Source: Bacillota bacterium
GTDB taxonomy: Bacteria > Bacillota > Bacilli > Paenibacillales > UBA4045
Assembly: GCA_023441055.1 (NCBI GenBank)
Contig: JAEZQY010000008.1
Location: 1-64,000, forward strand
Direction: 5' to 3'
Length of the DNA stretch: 64,000 bases
Every line of letters begins with the position of its first letter. Positions within the stretch are counted from its first letter, which is position 1. The position numbers and the translations under genes were made by a program. Of this stretch, positions 54,101-63,063 are shown in pieces. The notes below the pieces were generated by a model that was not told the origin of the DNA, did not search any database, and saw nothing but the letters and a program-made list of their open reading frames with translations.

Positions 54101-54754
54101 TTATGTCCGATTAAACCCCTTAGCGATCAGCCATACGGGGAATAGTATTTCGAATATCCCGCCTGGAATAAACAGCATATAGCCAGGATCAAATCCAGTG
54201 ATCACTAAGCAACTGCTCGCTATGAGTGCGGCATAACCGACAATCCCTAGTATAGATAATAGTCTTGGAATCAGTCTCTTGCGATACAACAAGTAGCAGA
54301 ACATCAAGCTGCCTATTCCGAGAACGAGCATTGCCAGTTCAAAGCTCATCTCTTGTCCTGTTATCAACAAATTCCCTATCGAGCTGTAGATGGTAGTACT
54401 AGAACCGTCTCCCGCGATATAGGCTTCACTTAAAGTGAGTAGAACTAGCGGGCTCATAAACCCCGCGATTAGCAGCGCGGACTCGATGATCCTCGAGCTT
54501 AAGTAGCCAAGGGCGATTGATTCATTGTGATGCTTCAAGAGTGGGAATAACAGCATCGCAATACCTACTACTGCTGCGGAATTAATGAGCTCTAGAAACA
54601 GACCAGTGTACACTTGCATACGATTCGAATAAAAATGAGAAAGAAAATCGGATTGCGTTAGATTTAAGTCTATTAGCGCACTACCAGCCATGAATGCCGC
54701 TGTTGCCAGCAGGAATAACACACCAACTATTTTTTCATTCGTTCTACTTATCAT
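54101..54754 (-). CDS. DUF4386 membrane protein
   Basis: The 217-residue membrane protein has six hydrophobic segments. It matches the DUF4386 family (EKIVGVLFLLATAAFMAGSALI at the N terminus, LSILGIVGYAALIASSCLVI and LFIPGGIFEILFPVWLIAKGF at the C terminus). The function is unknown. GAGGAGACC lies ahead of ATG 54754. It follows the LuxR-type regulator on the same strand with about 90 bases between and may be its target. Confidence 0.85.
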   Translation of the reverse strand: MISRTNEKIVGVLFLLATAAFMAGSALIDLNLTQSDFLSHFYSNRMQVYTGLFLELINSAAVVGIAMLLFPLLKHHNESIALGYLSSRIIESALLIAGFMSPLVLLTLSEAYIAGDGSSTTIYSSIGNLLITGQEMSFELAMLVLGIGSLMFCYLLYRKRLIPRLLSILGIVGYAALIASSCLVITGFDPGYMLFIPGGIFEILFPVWLIAKGFNRT

Positions 54755-54841
54755 TGTGCGGTCTCCTCTCTACTGTGAACCTGCTTTCAGCATATCCGTA
54801 GCAGAGAAGGATGCATAGACACTTAAGTGTTAAGTTGGGCC

Positions 54842-57217
54842 TTACTCTATCCAGCGCAGCTTGCGTGCGATGGCTACCGCCTCTGTTCGTCGTTCCACCT
54901 GCAGCTTAGCAAATATACGTCGATTATACCCCTTCACAGTATCCAGGGCTAAGAACAGCTTCTCTCCGATCTCTTGATTGGAGCACCCCTGGGCGATCAA
55001 CTGTAACACTTCCAGCTCGCGCTTCGTTAGCAGCTCCAGTCCTGCAGGTGAATCTCTCTGAAGCCGCACTAGCTCAGCTTCAATTTCTTGAATTTCGGGG
55101 ATGCGATGCAACAGACGATGATCACGAGCCCATTTCTTCGCGTCAGCAAGTAATGCAGATGCTTCTATCCCATTATGCTGAGCCTGCTTAATACGGGCGG
55201 TCATGATCATACATGCTAGGATAATATCCTTGTTGTCTGCTTGATGCGCTAATTGAATCCCTTGCTGCACATGCAGCAACGCATTCTCTAGATCATTCCA
55301 TACATAGCCTATACGAGCCAATCCCAAGTACGCTTCACAAATAGCGATCAGAGGCAAAGCACTGTTCGTCAACGTTGCTCGTCTATAGTAATGCTCTGCT
55401 TCAACTAACTGATTCTCGGTTTCCTTCAGACTGCCAAGTCCAACATCGGCCATGACTGCAATGATATTCCCACCCATCCTTCGACTAAGTGACAATACCT
55501 CGATGTATGCCTGATGTGCCTCCTGATTATTTTGGCGCAGCTGTTGCGCAACCCCCAGCATCCATACCGCTGTAAGGCGTACTGGAAGTAGTGCAGGATC
55601 TAGAAATTCAAGTGCGAGGTTACACTGCTTAATTGCGAAATCGATTTGGTGGATATCAAGTTCGGACGTGCCGTGCACTGGAGTGAGCTGTCCAACCAGT
55701 TCTGTTGTCTTATCCATTGTATTCGTCATTTGCAAGGCATCTTCAGCGGCTTGCAGCTTCAACTCAGCGTTCTCTGATAGCCTTGAGAATGAAAGCGCAG
55801 CTACTGCTGCACGAGTAGTTGCGATGATACCAAGCCGATTATTCGGTTTGGTATCTGTGGCTGAAGCTGGCAGAACAGCTTCTGCTGCTTGCAGCTTGGA
55901 TTCAACCTCAGTCGGTCTTCCAGCCATTAATAATACCGAACCATATATCACCCATAACGAAGGGCGCTTATCTAATTCTGTTCTGGGCAGGGACTCCAGC
56001 CAGTTCAACACAGGAGCAACCTCGCCATGAAGATGCAAGGGGAGATCGTCGCCTTCAACAAGCCGGGAGGCCATCTCTATATCATTGGCAGCAACGGCGT
56101 GACGGAAAGCTTCTACGGTGAAGCCATTTCTCTCATACCACACACTTGCACGATGGTGTAAGACTGCCATGTCCTCGATCTCGCCAGTACGTTGGATCCG
56201 TTGCTGTAATTGATACTTCAGTAATTCTGCGAATAGATGGTGGTACCGATACCAGCGTTGCTCTTGATCCAAGGAGACTATAAATAGATTGGTGCGTTCG
56301 AGGGTGTGCAGGATTTCATCTCCAGGAATCGAGGGATCATCGAGCAGCACAGCATTGCAGAGCGAGCCACACAGTCGATCAAGAATCGATGTATAGAGTA
56401 GAAATTTCTGAATAGATTCCGATTGTTTAAGCATGACTTCTTCAACTAGATAATCAAGCAACACTCGTTGGTTGCCTGGAAGTTGCGAGGGAATTGGTTC
56501 AATAGCTTGCTGGCCCTGCATGGATAAAGTAGCCATCTGAAGCCCGGCAATCCAGCCTTCCATGCGTTCCTCCAGCCTGTGAATTACATCCGGTGGGAGT
56601 CCTAAATTCATCGTATGATTCAGAAATGCAACGGTCTCTTCCCTATTAAATCGCAAGTCCATGACGCCCAGATCGGTGACTTCATTCTTAAATCGCAATT
56701 GACTTATCTGCAAATTCGGTTCTTCTCGTGTCAGGATAACCACATGCACATTCGGCGGCATATGCCCCAGCAGCAATGAAACCGCGTCGTGAATAGACTT
56801 GGAATCGATCACATGGTAATCGTCAAGTACAAGGATAATCGGCTCAGCAAGTTTAGCAAGATCATTGATCAGAACGCTGATAATAGAAGAAACCGGCGGT
56901 GGCTGCAGAGATTGGAGCAGATCCGAGACAACCCATGGCTGATGCTCTGCAATCATGCGTAATGCCGCGATCAGATAAGCTAGAAATCGATTGACATCAT
57001 TATCACCTTCATCTAGCGACAGCCAGGCCGCCGAACGGTCACAGCTTGAGAGCCATTCACTAACTAGCGTAGTCTTCCCATAGCCTGTTGAGCCCGAAAT
57101 CAGGGATAGCTTCCGATACATGCCTTGGTCGAGGCGCTCCTTCAAGCGCTGGCGTACGACGACACCAGGTCGAAGTTTGGGGATATAAAGCTTCGTAGCA
57201 ATTAATGGTGATACCAT
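54842..57217 (-). CDS. MalT-like LuxR-family regulator (LAL type)
   Basis: The 791-residue protein has an N-terminal ATPase module (Walker A GSTGYGKTT near 41-49; Walker B-like EPIILVLDDYHV). A long helical, TPR-like middle of about 450 residues follows. The C-terminal LuxR helix-turn-helix (about 725-785) includes TKRELEVLQLIAQG and VKGYNRRIFAKLQVERRTEA. It resembles MalT, an ATP-dependent activator triggered by a small ligand such as maltotriose in E. coli. The start at 57217 is chosen for AGGTGA 5 bases upstream. It lies alone between a DUF4386 gene and a hydrolase gene. Confidence 0.9.
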   Translation of the reverse strand: MVSPLIATKLYIPKLRPGVVVRQRLKERLDQGMYRKLSLISGSTGYGKTTLVSEWLSSCDRSAAWLSLDEGDNDVNRFLAYLIAALRMIAEHQPWVVSDLLQSLQPPPVSSIISVLINDLAKLAEPIILVLDDYHVIDSKSIHDAVSLLLGHMPPNVHVVILTREEPNLQISQLRFKNEVTDLGVMDLRFNREETVAFLNHTMNLGLPPDVIHRLEERMEGWIAGLQMATLSMQGQQAIEPIPSQLPGNQRVLLDYLVEEVMLKQSESIQKFLLYTSILDRLCGSLCNAVLLDDPSIPGDEILHTLERTNLFIVSLDQEQRWYRYHHLFAELLKYQLQQRIQRTGEIEDMAVLHHRASVWYERNGFTVEAFRHAVAANDIEMASRLVEGDDLPLHLHGEVAPVLNWLESLPRTELDKRPSLWVIYGSVLLMAGRPTEVESKLQAAEAVLPASATDTKPNNRLGIIATTRAAVAALSFSRLSENAELKLQAAEDALQMTNTMDKTTELVGQLTPVHGTSELDIHQIDFAIKQCNLALEFLDPALLPVRLTAVWMLGVAQQLRQNNQEAHQAYIEVLSLSRRMGGNIIAVMADVGLGSLKETENQLVEAEHYYRRATLTNSALPLIAICEAYLGLARIGYVWNDLENALLHVQQGIQLAHQADNKDIILACMIMTARIKQAQHNGIEASALLADAKKWARDHRLLHRIPEIQEIEAELVRLQRDSPAGLELLTKRELEVLQLIAQGCSNQEIGEKLFLALDTVKGYNRRIFAKLQVERRTEAVAIARKLRWIE

Positions 57218-57289
57218 TCTGCTCACCTGTCTATTGGGGATTACTGGAATAACTTCAATAATGTCGATTATATCATATACATGTACGAT

Positions 57290-58801
57290 TTAAACTAGCG
57301 GTAAGAGTATCTTCCAGTATAATGCCCAAGGTATAAACAAAATGCCGCCAATTAGCTGTGATCCCAGTCGAATTCTCTCGAAACGATCAGTTGAAGACTG
57401 AGCTTTACGCCTTGACACCACAAGCATTACCGCAAGCATTACCGTAAGCACAATTGTCACAATGGATAATAACTGTAGGACAAGCCAAGATAGCGGACTC
57501 CCTAAGATGATGAGACCAGGCTCGCTAGTCATCATTATATAGCCGAAGTATCCGAAGAAACCCAAGACACTTGCAGTTCCCGTAACAGCGATAGCACCTG
57601 CGTACCACCGTAGTCTACTTCGGGTAGATATAACTTTGACTCTTCGAAATCGAATGAGTGCCATTCCAAAAAAACTAAAAAAGGTTGTACTGAGTATAAT
57701 CATCATTGCAAGATGCGACCAAGCTGAATCATACCAGAATGATTCAGTAATTCCGTCAAACGAGGTGTAGCTTTGCTCTGGCATATTACCGATAACGTTA
57801 ATTCCCGCTCCATTTCCATCTACAATATCCTGGATCCACGAAACCATAGCTTCTACATAGCCTGGAGCAAATTGTTCGGAATTGATGAATCCATTAGTCG
57901 ACAAGCGCAGATCATGATTGGCTTCAGGGATGAACTGAAACGTAACATACACGTTTCCTCCATGTTCCAAAGCCGACCTCATTATTTGGTAGTTCTCTAC
58001 TGGAGGCGTTGTACGGTCATTATTTCCCCAAATGGCCAATAGAGGTTGTTGCATCTTCTCAAGTGGAGGAACATGATCATATGTTGCCTCAGCGAATAAA
58101 TCTGATGAAACTAGAAAACGTATACCGGTTCGCGTCATTGAATGAATAAACGAACTTGCTGTTATGCCTTGTTCGCGATACTTATTCTCCAACTCCCAAG
58201 ACGTTTGTTGTGCAGGTGGAACACCACTGGCGCTAACAGTAATAACGAACGCTACATCATTGGACTGGACAGCGGCCAATGGCGCCACCGAGCTTCCCTC
58301 GCTTAACCCCCATAGACCAATGAGCTTCGGATCTAGCTCCTCCCGTGAACGAAGGATGTCCACCGCCGCAAGCACATCATCAGCTAACAGCGCATAAGAT
58401 CTGGACTGTTCACCGATTCCGTCAGCGCTATAACCGACTGTCCGTTTATCATAAATAAACGCTGCAATACCGGACTTGACGAAGATTTCCGCCTCAGAAC
58501 GATAGTCCTCTCGATCATGCCAACCAGCTCCATGAATGAGTATAACGACGGGATGAGGACCAGGCACTTCAGGAATGAGTAATGATCCGTTAAGCAGGGT
58601 TTGATCCGTGCTCTGAAACTGGATATTGATTTCGCTATAATGATTTGAACTTGCAGCAACAGTCACACTAAATGATGTAAACAACAATACAAAAGCTACA
58701 AATATCAAAATCCCTTGACGACTATTTTTCTCCCAACAGCTTTTGTAGCAATCCAATCGTGATATCAATTCCTTTCTCGAAAATAGCCATTTCCTGTGCA
58801 T
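57290..58801 (-). CDS. membrane-anchored alpha/beta hydrolase with C-terminal helices
   Basis: The protein has a hydrophobic helix (about 32-50), an alpha/beta-hydrolase domain and four C-terminal membrane helices. The domain has VVILIHGAGWHDREDY with the oxyanion histidine, the nucleophile GLSEG, the acid in GNNDRTTPP and EANHDLR. The helical tail starts at SHLAMMIILSTTFFSFFGMALI. The combination is unusual. The start is unresolved: ATG 58801 lies inside the MarR gene with no ribosome site, and TTG codons after residue 10 are possible. Overlap with marR suggests translational coupling and MarR control of an esterase- or lipase-like function. Confidence 0.8.
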   Translation of the reverse strand: MHRKWLFSRKELISRLDCYKSCWEKNSRQGILIFVAFVLLFTSFSVTVAASSNHYSEINIQFQSTDQTLLNGSLLIPEVPGPHPVVILIHGAGWHDREDYRSEAEIFVKSGIAAFIYDKRTVGYSADGIGEQSRSYALLADDVLAAVDILRSREELDPKLIGLWGLSEGSSVAPLAAVQSNDVAFVITVSASGVPPAQQTSWELENKYREQGITASSFIHSMTRTGIRFLVSSDLFAEATYDHVPPLEKMQQPLLAIWGNNDRTTPPVENYQIMRSALEHGGNVYVTFQFIPEANHDLRLSTNGFINSEQFAPGYVEAMVSWIQDIVDGNGAGINVIGNMPEQSYTSFDGITESFWYDSAWSHLAMMIILSTTFFSFFGMALIRFRRVKVISTRSRLRWYAGAIAVTGTASVLGFFGYFGYIMMTSEPGLIILGSPLSWLVLQLLSIVTIVLTVMLAVMLVVSRRKAQSSTDRFERIRLGSQLIGGILFIPWALYWKILLPLV

Positions 58802-59183
58802 TCATTTGATTCGCAAGCAGCGTGTAAAAATAAGAACGCACCTCATTCTGTTCCTTATAAGCGAGCACACCAATATTAGTAAGTGATAGGAGCATCGCCC
58901 GCTTGTCAGTGGGATGAGGGCTGCGCTGGATTGCACCTTTCTTCTCCAATTTATCAGCTAGCTGCGTTATCGCTCCCTTCGTCACATTCAGCTTGGCAGC
59001 TAATTCTGACATTAGTATCGCATGATCGCAGCCGATGGCATCGATCGTATGAATTTCGCTCGGCGTAAATTGCCCTGCAGCCCCATAAGTGGTTGGTTGG
59101 CGATCCATTCGCTGCAAAAGAAACAGTAATTGACCAAATTGAAGACTTTTATCCTGCATGTTTTTATTGGTTGACTTTTCCAT
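58722..59183 (-). CDS. MarR-family transcriptional regulator (leaderless)
   Basis: The 153-residue winged-helix regulator has the MarR core: FTPSEIHTIDAIGCDHAILM, SELAAKLNVTKGAITQLADK and the wing RSPHPTDKRAMLLSLTNIG. The ATG at 59183 has no ribosome site and begins seven bases after a clear -10, so the mRNA is probably leaderless. Its promoter overlaps a palindrome (59188-59208) that also covers the divergent DoxX promoter, so it likely controls both directions. The downstream hydrolase gene overlaps it by about 80 bases. Confidence 0.9.
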   Translation of the reverse strand: MEKSTNKNMQDKSLQFGQLLFLLQRMDRQPTTYGAAGQFTPSEIHTIDAIGCDHAILMSELAAKLNVTKGAITQLADKLEKKGAIQRSPHPTDKRAMLLSLTNIGVLAYKEQNEVRSYFYTLLANQMNAQEMAIFEKGIDITIGLLQKLLGEK

Positions 59184-59199
59184 AAACTTAGTATAGTAT
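59171..59199 (+). promoter_or_regulatory. promoter of the DoxX-like gene
   Basis: TTGACT (59171-59176) and TAGTAT (59194-59199) are 17 bases apart. The MarR-type palindrome at 59188-59208 covers the -10, so binding there would block this promoter. Confidence 0.55.
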
Positions 59200-59208
59200 C
59201 TAAACTAA
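59188..59208. promoter_or_regulatory. MarR-type operator
   Basis: The 21-bp element reads TTAGT, any base, TAG, three bases, CTA, any base, ACTAA, a nested inverted repeat. It overlaps the -10 boxes of both divergent promoters. It is the expected binding site for the MarR protein encoded at 58722-59183. Confidence 0.78.
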
Positions 59209-59218
59209 ATTTCGTCAA
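59190..59218 (-). promoter_or_regulatory. promoter of the MarR gene
   Basis: On the minus strand, TTGACG (59218-59213), a 17-base spacer and TATACT (59195-59190) form a strong sigma-A promoter. The expected start point falls at or next to the ATG (59183-59181), giving a leaderless message. Confidence 0.8.
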
Positions 59219-59260
59219 GCTGTCTTTATTTGAATGGAGTTAATCCAAGGAGGTCGGACT

Positions 59261-59725
59261 ATGATTACCCTTATTGTGCTGTTCGGTAGTTATTTCATTC
59301 TGTTAATTTTAGCGCGTACTGGCTTTCTTCTTGCAAATAAAACGAATCGTGAACTTGCCGTGTACGCGCTAGCCATTTTCATGGTTTTTTTTGGACTCAG
59401 TCACTTTTATAAACAAGATGAGCTCATCCTGATGCTTCCTGAAATGATTCCTAATAAGAAAACGATCATCTACTTCACCGGAATTATCGAAATAGCGCTT
59501 GCCATTGGGCTGCTATTTCCTTCAACTATACGATGGTCTGGTATATTACTCGCCATTTATTTCGTCGCTGTATTCCCTGCTAATTTTATTAAAGCGATGA
59601 ATGAGATCGATATTACGGGAACACTTAGTTCGCCGATCATGTCATGGATCCGCTTAGCATTCCAGCCTCTATTTATTGTTTGGGCCTTGTATTGCAGTAA
59701 ACCGCAGGAGTCGAAGATATCTTAG
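59261..59725 (+). CDS. DoxX-like membrane protein
   Basis: The 154-residue membrane protein has four hydrophobic segments: LIVLFGSYFILLILARTGFLL, VYALAIFMVFFGLSHF, TIIYFTGIIEIALAIGLLF and WIRLAFQPLFIVWAL. It fits the DoxX-like family, small membrane proteins of uncertain function linked to redox or thiol stress. The start at 59261 has AAGGAGGT 6 bases upstream. It is divergent from the MarR gene and shares its operator. Confidence 0.82.
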   Translation: MITLIVLFGSYFILLILARTGFLLANKTNRELAVYALAIFMVFFGLSHFYKQDELILMLPEMIPNKKTIIYFTGIIEIALAIGLLFPSTIRWSGILLAIYFVAVFPANFIKAMNEIDITGTLSSPIMSWIRLAFQPLFIVWALYCSKPQESKIS

Positions 59726-59767
59726 GGTGGAATAAAGAAAAATGAACTGTTGAACTGGAGGAAGGTT

Positions 59768-60118
59768 ATGCTGTTTATGTTGATTGTGAAAGCCTCAAGG
59801 AATTCAGAAGAGGCAAATCTCCCGGACCTTGCGCTCAGGGAAGCCATGACAAGGTATAACGAGGATTTAGTCAAGGCAGGCGTAAGGGTTATGGCTAAAG
59901 GACTACATCCAAGTTCAAATGGAATTCGCATTTCGTTTCCAAAAGCTGGGGAAGAGCCAGTAGTTACGCATGGCCCATTTACGGAATCGAAAGAATTGAT
60001 TGCTGGGTTCATTCTGATTGATGTGAAGTCTAGGGAAGAAGCCATCCAGTGGGCCATGCGGATGCCGGACCCACAAGGACATGGGGAAGGTCAGATTGAA
60101 TTACGTCAAGTATTCTGA
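59768..60118 (+). CDS. YciI-like (DGPF) protein
   Basis: The 116-residue protein matches the YCII / DGPFAETKE family: MLFMLIVKASRNSEE, VTHGPFTESKELIAGFILIDV and EEAIQWAMRMPDP. Family members have a ferredoxin-like fold and are of uncertain function. The GPFTESK sequence is the signature region. The start at 59768 is chosen for GGAGG 6 bases upstream. It lies 42 bases after the DoxX-like gene and is probably part of the same MarR-regulated unit. Confidence 0.85.
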   Translation: MLFMLIVKASRNSEEANLPDLALREAMTRYNEDLVKAGVRVMAKGLHPSSNGIRISFPKAGEEPVVTHGPFTESKELIAGFILIDVKSREEAIQWAMRMPDPQGHGEGQIELRQVF

Positions 60119-60156
60119 GTGGAGCAGCCTTATCGAAGGGCTGTTACACCGGGCTT

Positions 60157-61023
60157 TTAATTTGTTATAAATATCTTTCTTAAAAATAGGTGCATGATCT
60201 CACTGATCTCTGCAACATGTGTTTCAAGAGCAAAATGCCCCGTATCAAGTAAATGAACTTCGGCTGTTGGAATATCACGCTTATAAGCCTCAGCACCGGC
60301 AGGGAGAAAGGCAGGATCATTCTTACCCCATACGGCTAAAAAATGAGGTTGATACTTACGGAAATAGGCCTGAAAGTCTGGATAACGATCTACATTTGTT
60401 CTATAATCACCGATCAAATCGAGTTGGATTTCTTCAGCACCTGGGCGGGACATGTAAGCAATGTCAAGCGAATATCCGTCAGGTGAAACAAGGCTAGCAT
60501 CGGTGCCATGAAGATATTGAAAGTTTCGGATGGCTTCGGGAGTCAGGGATTCGCGGCATGCTTCACGATTTTCAGCTGTTGGAGAGTGCCAATAAGTCTC
60601 CCAGGATCCCCAATTTTCACTGAATCCTTCTAAATAAGCATTGCCATTCTGACTAATAATGGCTTGAACCCTTTCTGGGTGAGCCACTGCTAAACGATAA
60701 CCAATTGGTGCTCCATAATCAAATACATATAGGACATACTGATGGATAGCTAGTGCTTCCGTAAAACCTTCGATAACTTGGAACAGGCTGTCAAATGTAA
60801 AGTCAAATTGGCCACGTGGCGGTGTTATTGTATGACCAAACCCAGCGTGATCAGGGGCTATGACACGGTATTGTTCTGCCAATTTGGGAATGAGATCGCG
60901 AAACATATGACTTGAGCTTGGAAATCCATGCAACAGTAAAATAACTTGACCATCCTTAGGCCCAGCTTCACGATAAAAAACTTCGACATCTCCGACTTTC
61001 TGTTTCTGATATCTAATCTTCAT
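60157..61023 (-). CDS. alpha/beta hydrolase with Asp nucleophile (dehalogenase/epoxide hydrolase-like)
   Basis: The 288-residue hydrolase has LLLHGFPSSSHMFRD for the oxyanion hole. VFDYGAPIGYRLA puts aspartate where haloalkane dehalogenases and epoxide hydrolases have their nucleophile. The acid lies in VWGKNDPAFLP and the histidine in DTGHFALE. It is similar to annotated haloalkane dehalogenases and may act on epoxides or halogenated compounds. The start at 61023 is chosen so that GAGGAG lies 9 bases upstream. It follows the MetX-like gene by 42 bases. Confidence 0.82.
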   Translation of the reverse strand: MKIRYQKQKVGDVEVFYREAGPKDGQVILLLHGFPSSSHMFRDLIPKLAEQYRVIAPDHAGFGHTITPPRGQFDFTFDSLFQVIEGFTEALAIHQYVLYVFDYGAPIGYRLAVAHPERVQAIISQNGNAYLEGFSENWGSWETYWHSPTAENREACRESLTPEAIRNFQYLHGTDASLVSPDGYSLDIAYMSRPGAEEIQLDLIGDYRTNVDRYPDFQAYFRKYQPHFLAVWGKNDPAFLPAGAEAYKRDIPTAEVHLLDTGHFALETHVAEISEIMHLFLRKIFITN

Positions 61024-61065
61024 CTTTTGCATCTCCTCTTGTTTTTTGGATATACACAATTCCTT

Positions 61066-62085
61066 TTAACTCTTTTCGCCAAGGGCCAGCAAGCGCTTAA
61101 GGTTGTCATCAATAAATTTATTATCCGAACTGTTGATACCACGACCTGCAAAGTGGCCCCAAATCGATTGGATAGGTTTAAGTACAGCATTAGGTATAAG
61201 ATTTGCCTCATACTCGTTCTCATCCGCCGTGCAGAAGAGATCCGTACTTCCTGGCATAATACTGGCAATCGCGTTAATGCTTCTTAAAGCCTCATCGAAA
61301 TTTCCGTTATAGGCGGGGTTTGCACTGATGTCTGCAAATTGACCCGTCCATAACATAGCTAGGAAGTTATGTGGATCCATTCTCATAAAACTATTTTCAA
61401 AGACGCCAGTTACAAAATCTTCGAATGAATAAAACCCCATTTGTTGATAAAGTTCCTCTCTATAATAGGCCTGTGATAAGCCCCATCCCGCATAGACGCG
61501 GCCAACTGTGCGCATGTCAGCAGAAGTCAACTGGTTTAATTTACTTGAATCAAATCCAACTGCAGCCAATAGGGCCGCTTTCATGCCGTCCAGGACTACA
61601 TACGTCTGCGGCCAGGTCTTCGCGCCTCCGCAGAAGGGTGCAATTCTCTCCACCATGTCAGGATAACTCGCCCCCCATTGGAATGCTTGAATCGCTCCCA
61701 TGGACCATCCAACGACGAGCGCAATCTTCTGAATGCCGAATTTTTCAGTCACCAGTCGATATTGAAAATGAACGTTATCATAGATGGATACCTGTGGAAA
61801 ATTCGCCTTGTCAAATGGAGCTGGCGTGTTACTAGGAGACGAGGATAATCCGTTCCCCAGTAGATTCGGAACAATAATAAAATATTTCTCTGGGTTAAGT
61901 GCTTTATCGTGCCCAATCAACCATTCATTCTGAACATGCTGGTCTCCGAAAGCAGTTGGATAAATGACTACATTATCTTTCTTCTCATTTAATTCTCCAT
62001 AAGTCTTATAAGCAAGAAAAGCATTCGGTAATGTCACTCCTGATTGTAAGGTTACTTCACCTAATGCAAAAATTTCGTAATCCAC
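61066..62085 (-). CDS. MetX-like alpha/beta hydrolase (homoserine acetyltransferase family)
   Basis: The 339-residue enzyme has the fold of homoserine O-acetyltransferase. PTAFGDQHVQNEWLIG gives the early conserved part. VVGWSMGAIQAFQWG has the nucleophilic serine, TDLFCTADEN the acid and IWGHFAGRG the histidine. True MetX enzymes have extra motifs that are not obvious here, so it may be a general hydrolase. The GTG at 62085 has GGGAGAG 8 bases upstream. It is divergent from the CGNR gene, and the palindrome at 62123-62137 may regulate it. Confidence 0.8.
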   Translation of the reverse strand: MDYEIFALGEVTLQSGVTLPNAFLAYKTYGELNEKKDNVVIYPTAFGDQHVQNEWLIGHDKALNPEKYFIIVPNLLGNGLSSSPSNTPAPFDKANFPQVSIYDNVHFQYRLVTEKFGIQKIALVVGWSMGAIQAFQWGASYPDMVERIAPFCGGAKTWPQTYVVLDGMKAALLAAVGFDSSKLNQLTSADMRTVGRVYAGWGLSQAYYREELYQQMGFYSFEDFVTGVFENSFMRMDPHNFLAMLWTGQFADISANPAYNGNFDEALRSINAIASIMPGSTDLFCTADENEYEANLIPNAVLKPIQSIWGHFAGRGINSSDNKFIDDNLKRLLALGEKS

Positions 62086-62122
62086 AGTATTTTCTCTCCC
62101 TTCAAGATGAATACTAACACCA

Positions 62123-62137
62123 TTATAACCGTTATAA
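62123..62137. promoter_or_regulatory. palindromic operator between MetX-like and CGNR genes
   Basis: TTATAAC and GTTATAA are inverted around one base. They overlap the -10 TATAAT of the minus-strand gene (62127-62122). A wider pair, CCATTA (62120-62125) and TAATGG (62146-62151), encloses it. It is a candidate site for the CGNR protein. Confidence 0.6.
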
Positions 62138-62232
62138 CTAAACTTTAATGGTTATTGAGTTGTATGCTACAACATTATTTATAACTTGTAAAGCATTATT
62201 TTATAGGTTACAATTCCTATTGAGGTGAAACA

Positions 62233-62820
62233 ATGATGAACAAATCACTATTCTTATTAGGCGGCACTGCATGGATTAACCTAGTTAATACGACATATAT
62301 CTCCCAAAAAGAAATCGTTGATATCCTTATCGAGCCAACAAGTACTATTCAATGGCTGGAGGAAAACAACCTATTACGGGAATCTGATTATCTGGCTTTA
62401 GAGAATGAAGAATGGCTTAAATCACTTATAATCGAGCTCCGATTGCTTCGTGACCTTAGTAAAACGATTTTAAGTGAATTAGAAAATCAAGAAAATCTTT
62501 CTCTTCATGTTACAGAGCAATTAAAGAGTCTTACTAAACAAGTGAAGGTAAGCCTAATAATTGATTCGGATTCTGACAAATTGAAATTGGTCGCGGAAGG
62601 AAGAACTCCAAAAGATCATGTGCTATATATGATTATCCATTCCATTATTCAAACATTGGATACAGTCCCAATCCAGCGAATTCGGAATTGCGAACACGCT
62701 GAATGTCGTCTCTATTTTGTCGATACATCAAAATCAGGAAAAAGACGATGGTGCAGCATGGAATTATGCGGTAATCGCCAAAAAGCAGCTGAATTTTATG
62801 CAAGGAAAAAGAAAAAGTAA
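62233..62820 (+). CDS. CGNR zinc-finger (ABATE-like) regulator
   Basis: The 195-residue protein has an N-terminal ABATE-like ligand-binding domain with LGGTAWINLVNT near the start. The C-terminal CGNR zinc finger has CEHAECRLYF and RRWCSMELCGNR, where four cysteines bind zinc and CGNR contacts DNA. The ATG at 62233 has GAGGTGA upstream. It is divergent from the MetX-like gene, and a 19-bp stem terminator follows at 62838. The effector is unknown. Confidence 0.88.
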   Translation: MMNKSLFLLGGTAWINLVNTTYISQKEIVDILIEPTSTIQWLEENNLLRESDYLALENEEWLKSLIIELRLLRDLSKTILSELENQENLSLHVTEQLKSLTKQVKVSLIIDSDSDKLKLVAEGRTPKDHVLYMIIHSIIQTLDTVPIQRIRNCEHAECRLYFVDTSKSGKRRWCSMELCGNRQKAAEFYARKKKK

Positions 62821-62837
62821 TCCATTAAACACTTCCT

Positions 62838-62887
62838 GATAAACACAAGAACCCCGTTCCATTCGGATCGGGGTTCTTGTGTTTATC
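62838..62887 (+). terminator. terminator after the CGNR gene
   Basis: A perfect 19-bp stem is formed by 62838-62856 and 62869-62887 with a 12-base loop. Its arms read GATAAACACAAGAACCCCG and the complement, so the T-rich end (GGGGTTCTTGTGTTTATC) serves as the release tract. It lies 18 bases after the stop codon. Confidence 0.85.
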
Positions 62888-63063
62888 GAGCTTAATGGGA
62901 TTCACTTGCTGTTAGGATAATCCCTCTAAGCCCTTCACTCTACAATAGTATCTTTCTGTATAGTATAGCACTTAATTGTGCGTACTTATAAATATGTTAT
63001 TAGGTATCTATAATAGCATTCATGTACATGCATCAACAATTGAAAATGAAAGGTGTGATCCAA

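Noticed and set aside
60122..60143. Hairpin near GCAGCC/GGGCTG after the YciI-like gene as a terminator
   Set aside because: The stem is short with a G-U pair and no good T tract, so it was not listed as a feature.
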